From positions 1 through 9,278 of the forward strand of contig JALHSW010000155.1 in assembly GCA_022865365.1 (NCBI GenBank): a stretch of DNA of 9,278 nt, written 5' to 3'. Within the stretch, counting starts at the first letter, position 1, and each line of letters begins with the position of its first letter. The stretch is from Acidimicrobiia bacterium (GTDB lineage Bacteria > Actinomycetota > Acidimicrobiia > IMCC26256 > PALSA-555). Shown piece after piece: positions 6,347 to 9,278 of this stretch. Position numbers and translations under genes: made by a program. Under the pieces are notes generated by a model. The model saw nothing but the letters and a program-made list of their open reading frames with translations. It made no database searches and was not told the DNA's origin.

Positions 6347-6403
6347 GTTACCAACGGGTCTGATCCCGTGGTCCACGAGGCCGTCGGATGAGAGCTTGGA
6401 AGA

Positions 6404-6438
6404 GAGGAGGCCCGGGGCGCGCGGCCCCGGGCCTCCTC
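6404..6438 (-). terminator. Strong hairpin terminator after the cupredoxin gene
   Basis: A perfect 15-bp GC-rich stem (6404-6418 with 6424-6438) closes a 5-nt GCGCG loop, 23 nt beyond the cupredoxin stop on the - strand. The following bases on that strand (TCTTCC...) are only weakly T-rich, as is common in high-GC actinobacteria. It separates the cupredoxin transcript from the ATPase operon. Confidence 0.8.
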
Positions 6439-6461
6439 AGTGTCGCGGCGTTCGTGCTGCG

Positions 6462-6908
6462 TTACTGCACGACGATGGTGCCCTTCATGCCCGCGGGCCG
6501 GTGGTCCTTGACGCTGCACCAGAACTTGTAGGTCCCGGGCTTGTCGATTCGGAGTCCACCTTTGCGGGTCTTGTTCGCCTTGGCGCCGACGACGTGGCCC
6601 TTGCCCTGGACCATGAAGTCGTGGAACACGTCACCGGACGTGAGCACGATCGTGACGTCTTCGCCGGCACCGACCGTGATCACCTTCGGGGTGAAGATCG
6701 GAAGCGTCGCGTCGATCGCGATCTCCCGGGCACCGGCGACGGTCGGCACATTCTTGTGCTTGCTCTTGCCGCTGGAGTGGCCGCCGCCCATGTCGTGGTC
6801 GCCGCTCCCCATGTCGTGGCCGTCACCGCCGGCGGTGGCGATTCCCACCCCGACGGTCGCGAACGCCAACGAAGCGATCGCGACTGAACTCATGATTCGT
6901 CGGAACAT
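6462..6908 (-). CDS. Secreted cupredoxin (plastocyanin-like type 1 copper protein)
   Basis: This 148-aa protein has a signal peptide (~1-27: charged FRRIM, hydrophobic core, ATAGG), a Gly/His/Met-rich linker (~29-52, with HDM at 31-33 and 38-40 and further His residues) and a single cupredoxin domain (~60-148). All type 1 copper ligands are visible: H96 (FHDFM), C131 (FWCSVKDH), H136 and M141 (AGMKG). It is expected to be exported and to bind copper, acting as electron carrier, copper buffer or periplasmic chaperone. The ATG at 6908 has GGAGG about 9 nt upstream. It lies between two hairpins (6404-6438 and 6950-6979) and so may be a separate transcript. The linker resembles those in the neighbouring 125-aa protein and the ATPase, suggesting a shared metal-binding motif. 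Confidence 0.93.
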   Translation of the reverse strand: MFRRIMSSVAIASLAFATVGVGIATAGGDGHDMGSGDHDMGGGHSSGKSKHKNVPTVAGAREIAIDATLPIFTPKVITVGAGEDVTIVLTSGDVFHDFMVQGKGHVVGAKANKTRKGGLRIDKPGTYKFWCSVKDHRPAGMKGTIVVQ

Positions 6909-6949
6909 CGTTGATTTCCTCCATCTCGATTGTGTTCGCTCTGGGATTG

Positions 6950-6979
6950 CACCGAGAGCAGCTCCTGCGGCTCTCGGTG
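6950..6979 (-). promoter_or_regulatory. Hairpin in the cupredoxin 5' region (terminator or leader element)
   Basis: CACCGAGAGC (6950-6959) and GCTCTCGGTG (6970-6979) form a perfect 10-bp stem with a 10-nt loop. A shorter competing GCAG/CTGC pairing (6958-6968) overlaps it. It lies 16 nt past the stop of the 125-aa membrane protein and about 42 nt before the cupredoxin start, so it could terminate the former or regulate the latter as a leader. There is no T-tract on the - strand. Confidence 0.45.
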
Positions 6980-6995
6980 ATGCAGTGCGAACTGA

Positions 6996-7373
6996 TCAGC
7001 AGAGGAGGACCGATGTGGGGCCGGCGCGGGCTGACGCAACCGAAGGACAGGGTCCGAGGGTCTGTGGCTCGCGACCGCGCGAGGCGCCCGTGTGCAACCG
7101 GAAACGACGACGTGCGAGCGCCGCGAGCGAAGCGATCGTGCCGATCGTGATCAGCACCCAAACGCAGAGCTCACCGATATGGTCACCGGAGCTCATGTCG
7201 TGGTCCGACGTAAGCGTGCTGCCGGCTACCAGTTCGACCGCCGGAACATGCTGCATCGCAGCCATGCCGGCGTCCGGCCCAGCCACGGGTCCGAGCCCGT
7301 GCATCGCGAGGATTCCCGCCGAGACCGCAAGGGACAACGCGACCGCGCGCCACCGGCTCGTGGGGAATTCCAT
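6996..7373 (-). CDS. Small two-helix membrane protein with His/Met-rich outer loop (DUF6153-like)
   Basis: This 125-aa protein has two hydrophobic segments (~9-27 and ~69-87). The loop between them, predicted outside by flanking positive charges (SRWR before, ARRRFR after), carries M37, M40, H42, H58, M60, H65 and C70, including DHDM at 57-60. The pattern of a first helix ending in LAMHGLGP followed by a His/Met loop recalls the actinobacterial DUF6153 family found beside copper genes; this assignment is from memory. The C-terminal ~30 residues look poorly constrained, so the domain may end near residue 95. It precedes the cupredoxin gene with 87 nt between them. The ATG at 7373 has only a weak ribosome site. 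A copper-binding or delivery role is inferred from composition and context. Confidence 0.65.
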   Translation of the reverse strand: MEFPTSRWRAVALSLAVSAGILAMHGLGPVAGPDAGMAAMQHVPAVELVAGSTLTSDHDMSSGDHIGELCVWVLITIGTIASLAALARRRFRLHTGASRGREPQTLGPCPSVASARAGPTSVLLC

Positions 7374-7385
7374 GTCGTCCAGGGT

Positions 7386-7398
7386 ACCGAGTCTCGGT
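7386..7398. promoter_or_regulatory. Palindrome upstream of the two-helix membrane protein gene
   Basis: ACCGAG-T-CTCGGT is a perfect 6+1+6 palindrome 13 nt before the ATG at 7373. The half-site ACCGAG also forms the core of the hairpin at 6950-6979 before the cupredoxin gene, so a shared regulator is possible. It differs from the TACGACA sites. Short palindromes occur by chance in GC-rich DNA, so support is modest. Confidence 0.3.
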
Positions 7399-7526
7399 CT
7401 CCGACTGGAATCGGCGCCGTCGCGACGTCCGCGGCTAGGGTGAAATCACTCCGACAGCCTGTCGTTGGTAACCCAGATCCTCATTGTTGAACGCCGTCGC
7501 GCCCGCGGAAGGGAATACCCATACCG

Positions 7527-7676
7527 ATGCCGAACCTGTCGACCACCTCGGTGCGCCGCACCTTCCGGACGCTGTGCGTCGCACTGGCGCTCGGCATCGT
7601 GTCGCTCGCGGTGTCCGCCGGCGCCGGAAACATGCGCGTTGATGACCAACTGGCCCGCGGTCCAGCGTCTGGTTGA
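7527..7676 (+). pseudogene. Possible 5' remnant of a secreted-protein gene (49 codons)
   Basis: An ATG at 7527 opens a 49-aa frame with a credible signal peptide: RRTFR at 10-14, hydrophobic core ~16-28, and an Ala/Gly-rich end near residue 34 (SAGAG). The frame then runs on for ~15 unremarkable residues to a TGA at 7674. An AGGGA lies about 13 nt upstream. It is the only forward frame with coding character inside the island. The abrupt end after a full signal sequence suggests a truncated exported protein; a genuine small secreted peptide or a chance frame are alternatives. Confidence 0.3.
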
Positions 7677-7768
7677 GGCCAGCTGCTGGGCGGCGATCCG
7701 GTACAAGCCGTCCAGGCCTATCGTCGGAATCTTGAGGGCCCGCCCCGAGCGCGATGGCGAGTTCGCGC

Positions 7769-8146
7769 TCAGGTCTCGCGAACGATGGGGAGGCGACGGA
7801 CTCGGATCCGGCTTCTGCTGAAGGTGATGACCGCGCCTGCGTTGAGTTCCTCGGCGATTGCGTCGAGGTTCGCGAGGAGCAGTCGAGCATGCTGATCGGG
7901 CGAAAGCCCGTTGACGTGTCGAAGCAGGATGAACGACGGCTTGTCGTGACGGTGACGAGCGAGGAGCGCGCCGAAGTCGGTGTCTGTCGAGATGATGACG
8001 CGGTCGTCAACTCGCGCGGCTTCGAGGACCGTCTGATCAGTCGCCTCGCCGAGGTCTCTCTCGAAGACGTGCACTGCGTCGTGGCCGGCGGCGTTGAGCG
8101 CCGCGGCGACAAGTGGTGAAAGGTTCGCGTCGACCAGGAATCTCAC
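7769..8146 (-). CDS. DUF5615 PIN-like toxin
   Basis: This 125-aa protein has the PIN-like/Mut7-C layout of DUF5615: FLVDANLSP at the N-terminus with D6, a central helix region, and IISTDTDFG with D55 and D57 as probable metal-binding acids, followed by an RHDKPSFILLRH strand. Such proteins are predicted ribonuclease toxins paired with DUF433 antitoxins. The GTG start at 8146 overlaps the antitoxin stop by 4 nt (GTGA), which indicates coupled translation with the antitoxin first. It sits at the right end of the putative island, where a toxin-antitoxin pair could stabilise the element. RNase activity is family knowledge, not shown here. Confidence 0.88.
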   Translation of the reverse strand: MRFLVDANLSPLVAAALNAAGHDAVHVFERDLGEATDQTVLEAARVDDRVIISTDTDFGALLARHRHDKPSFILLRHVNGLSPDQHARLLLANLDAIAEELNAGAVITFSRSRIRVRRLPIVRET

Positions 8147-8373
8147 GCGGGGCTGGTCAGAGGAAGTTCACGTTCGCTCACCGCTGCCGCGGCGTACTCG
8201 AGCGCGGCGAGGACATCCTCGCGTTCGAGGTACGGGTAGTCGGCGAGAACCTGGTCGATCGTGCGCCCAGCCGCGAGCTGTCCAACCACGGCGCTCACGG
8301 TGACTCGCATGCCGCGGATGCAGGGGAGTCCGCCCATCTGGGCCGGGTCGACGGTGATGCGTTCGAAGGCCAT
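8143..8373 (-). CDS. DUF433 antitoxin
   Basis: This 76-aa protein has the full DUF433 pattern: ITVDPAQMGGLPCIRGMRV (6-24), a helix-turn-helix-like centre with LAAGRTIDQVLADYPYL (33-49), and the closing EDVLAALEYAA (52-62). DUF433 proteins are small DNA-binding antitoxins that neutralise DUF5615 toxins and repress their own operon. The ATG at 8373 has GGGGA 3 nt upstream, which is close; a leaderless start is possible. The gene precedes and overlaps the toxin. Confidence 0.88.
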   Translation of the reverse strand: MAFERITVDPAQMGGLPCIRGMRVTVSAVVGQLAAGRTIDQVLADYPYLEREDVLAALEYAAAAVSERELPLTSPA

Positions 8374-8620
8374 GTCCCCAAGCGTAGGTGCCCAGACGGG
8401 TGTGCAGTTTGCGGTTGAGCGCGCGGCTGGCTCCGCGCGGGCCTTGCCCGACCGGACCCGGTGGCGTGGTCGTGGCAGCAGCCAGTCTTGCTAACGGTTT
8501 GCTAACGCACGGTCCGACACGCGCCGGATCTGGCGAGACGAGCCGGACACGCGCGCCGAGGATCCCCAATTAGGACAATACTTCCCGACACCGGGCGAAC
8601 GCGCCGACACCGACCTGACT
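8374..8620. other. Non-coding right end of the island
   Basis: No gene is supported in this 247-bp stretch between the antitoxin start and the tRNA fragment. It contains the tandem TTGCTAACG repeats (8488-8507), two related GACACGCGC-type words (~8516 and ~8546), a short AT-rich patch AATTAGGACAATACTT (~8569-8584) and CCGACACCG twice (~8585 and ~8604). Such clustered short repeats beside an attachment core resemble recombinase arm sites. Confidence 0.45.
8488..8507 (+). repeat. Tandem TTGCTAACG repeat, possible integrase arm sites
   Basis: TTGCTAACG occurs at 8488-8496 and again at 8499-8507, an 11-bp period or about one helical turn, which would put both copies on the same DNA face. The pair lies about 115 bp inside the tRNA fragment, a distance at which tyrosine integrases bind arm-type sites. 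The role is inferred from position only. Confidence 0.4.
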
Positions 8621-8683
8621 GGCTTGAACCCGCCGGCTCCTTCGGGAGCGTGGGGGTTCGAATCCCTCCCCGGGCACCGCTGA
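8621..8683 (+). repeat. Displaced tRNA-Leu 3' fragment / attR-like site
   Basis: This segment equals 50-112 at 62 of 63 positions and contains the anticodon loop, variable arm, T arm, acceptor 3' strand and 7 bases past the tRNA. The 5' half of a tRNA is absent: bases before 8621 show no match to 21-49 and no acceptor partner. The single mismatch lies in the middle anticodon base (TAA to TGA). It cannot fold as a tRNA and marks the right border of the inserted segment. Confidence 0.85.
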
Positions 8684-8743
8684 TCGCTCCGCGTCTGGGA
8701 ATCGTCGCTGCGGGCCCTCCTCATGATCGCCGTCGGCGACGGC

Positions 8744-8771
8744 TTGTGGGTCAGTGCACCAGACCTATGCT
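8744..8771 (+). promoter_or_regulatory. Promoter for a leaderless transcript
   Basis: TTGTGG (8744-8749) and TATGCT (8766-8771) are spaced by 16 nt. A start 7 nt past the -10 falls on the ATG at 8778, giving a leaderless mRNA, which is common in actinobacteria. No Shine-Dalgarno precedes this ATG, which supports the reading. Confidence 0.45.
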
Positions 8772-8777
8772 TTCTTG

Positions 8778-9002
8778 ATGGCGCTGCAACTCCGTTCCGA
8801 CCCGGAACTGTCTGTCATTGTCGAGCGCGCTCGTCGCCGGGCGCAGGAAGCCCATGAACTGGAACCGGCCGGCGACCGGCCGTTCGAGTCGGCGCTCGAG
8901 CCGGCGGTTCGTGAACTCGTCGCGGGTTGGGTTCGTGACGGCGGTTATGAACGCGCGGTGGCCGAGGTCGTGACGCACGACCCTGACCTCGCAGATCAAT
9001 AG
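8778..9002 (+). CDS. Small acidic protein of unknown function, possible antitoxin
   Basis: This 74-aa soluble protein begins MALQLRSDPEL and is mostly helical, with a charged stretch ERARRRAQEAHE followed by acidic and hydrophobic helices and the end THDPDLADQ. The ATG at 8778 is preferred over GTG 8754 because a -10 box ends just upstream and the natural-looking N-terminus begins there. The start ALQLRSDPEL resembles the first strand and helix of small ribbon-helix-helix antitoxins, but the match is weak. A second gene begins 15 nt after its stop, giving a two-gene unit of toxin-antitoxin size. It lies outside the tRNA-bounded island. Confidence 0.6.
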   Translation: MALQLRSDPELSVIVERARRRAQEAHELEPAGDRPFESALEPAVRELVAGWVRDGGYERAVAEVVTHDPDLADQ

Positions 9003-9017
9003 CGCCCGGGTATTCCG

Positions 9018-9278
9018 GTGGCCATTGCCATCGATGACCACCTGCTCCTTGAATTGCTCGCGGGCATTGAATCACCCGCACTCAGCGAGGAGCTCCGCGC
9101 CGGTGCTGTCTTCACCACCGGGTGCTGGTACTACCGGCTGTCGGGGGCGGTGAGGACAGGGTCGGGGACCGGGTCGCTCTCGGGCCGGCTCGCTGGGCTG
9201 GAACCGGGCCAGCGTGATCGAGCGCTTCTGGGGTTGCAGGATCTCCCGTCGACGATCGGGTTGTTGAGCTATCGCACG
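9018..9278 (+). CDS. Unrecognised protein, 3' end beyond window; possible PIN-like toxin
   Basis: An open frame of 87 codons starts at GTG 9018 and is still open at the window edge. The protein starts with a strand-like VAIAID followed by D6/D7 and the helix HLLLELLAG, then a strand AVFTTGCWYYRL (30-41), a Gly/Ser-rich segment and a helix ending in LPSTIGLLSY. An early Asp after a hydrophobic strand, followed by an alpha/beta pattern, would be compatible with a PIN fold, but the later acidic residues are not in view. It lies 15 nt after the 74-aa gene, so the two probably form an operon. I do not recognise the family with certainty. Confidence 0.6.
   Translation, partial: MAIAIDDHLLLELLAGIESPALSEELRAGAVFTTGCWYYRLSGAVRTGSGTGSLSGRLAGLEPGQRDRALLGLQDLPSTIGLLSYRT

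Larger units (their letters stand above)
7374..7768. other. Gene-poor 395-bp stretch with possible relics
   Basis: Apart from the palindrome at 7386-7398 and the 49-codon frame at 7527-7676, no convincing gene is present. On the - strand, ~7739-7640 reads as a short hydrophobic/aromatic peptide (IPTIGLDGLYRIAAQQLAST...) without a start or a recognisable domain. The stretch looks like joined remnants between the toxin-antitoxin pair and the copper genes. Confidence 0.4.

Noticed and set aside
7435..8112. Reverse open frame of 225 codons overlapping the toxin
   Set aside because: Its product is Ser/Arg/Thr-rich with no motif, and it overlaps the DUF5615 gene that has clear family features and translational coupling.
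8621..8705. Second tRNA gene with anticodon TGA
   Set aside because: Only the 3' half is present; there is no acceptor 5' strand or D arm upstream of 8621, so it cannot fold as a tRNA.
8491..8724. 77-codon reverse frame over the tRNA fragment reading GRDSNPHAPEG
   Set aside because: The RDSNPH-type peptide is the well-known artefact of translating the antisense of a tRNA T arm; the frame overlaps the tRNA repeat and has no domain.
1..9278. CRISPR array, insertion sequence or rRNA
   Set aside because: No regularly spaced repeats, transposase frames with terminal inverted repeats, or rRNA-like sequence were seen on either strand.

Overview
The window is high-GC DNA with dense GTG/TTG starts, 4-nt gene overlaps and protein families typical of Actinomycetota. 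It begins at an intact tRNA-Leu(UAA) gene at 21-105. The 3' half of that tRNA plus 7 flanking bases is repeated as a fragment at 8621-8683 (62 of 63 bases identical, 57 in an unbroken run). This is the usual footprint of an element integrated into a tRNA 3' end, so positions ~106-8683 read as a genomic island of about 8.5 kb. No integrase, transposase or recombinase gene is visible inside it.

The island is mainly a metal-handling (most likely copper) cargo, almost all transcribed leftward (- strand). From right to left it contains: a DUF433/DUF5615 toxin-antitoxin pair (8373-7769); about 400 bp of relic-like DNA (7374-7768); a small His/Met-rich two-helix membrane protein (7373-6996); a secreted plastocyanin-like cupredoxin with a complete type 1 copper ligand set (6908-6462); and a strong hairpin terminator (6404-6438). 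Next comes a translationally coupled trio: a heavy-metal P1B ATPase with a CPD motif in place of CPC, a BlaI/MecI/CopY-type repressor, and an M56 (BlaR1-like) membrane metallopeptidase. After these lie a second promoter and an operon of SHOCT membrane protein, membrane-anchored His/Met-containing protein, SAM-dependent methyltransferase, and a class III nucleotidyl cyclase fused to a C-terminal YHS metal-binding domain.

Two 17-bp inverted repeats of the same form (TACGACA-N3-KGTCGTW) lie upstream of the ATPase and inside the SHOCT promoter. They look like operators for the BlaI-type repressor and would put both operons in one regulon. The inferred circuit is that a metal signal sensed outside the membrane activates the M56 protease, which cleaves the repressor and releases the exporter and the second operon. 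The second operon includes a cyclase that may turn metal status into a cyclic nucleotide signal.

To the right of the tRNA fragment (8684-9278) is presumed chromosomal flank. It holds a probable leaderless gene for a 74-aa acidic protein, followed after 15 nt by an unrecognised gene that runs off the window. The pair resembles a small antitoxin-toxin arrangement, but this is not proven.
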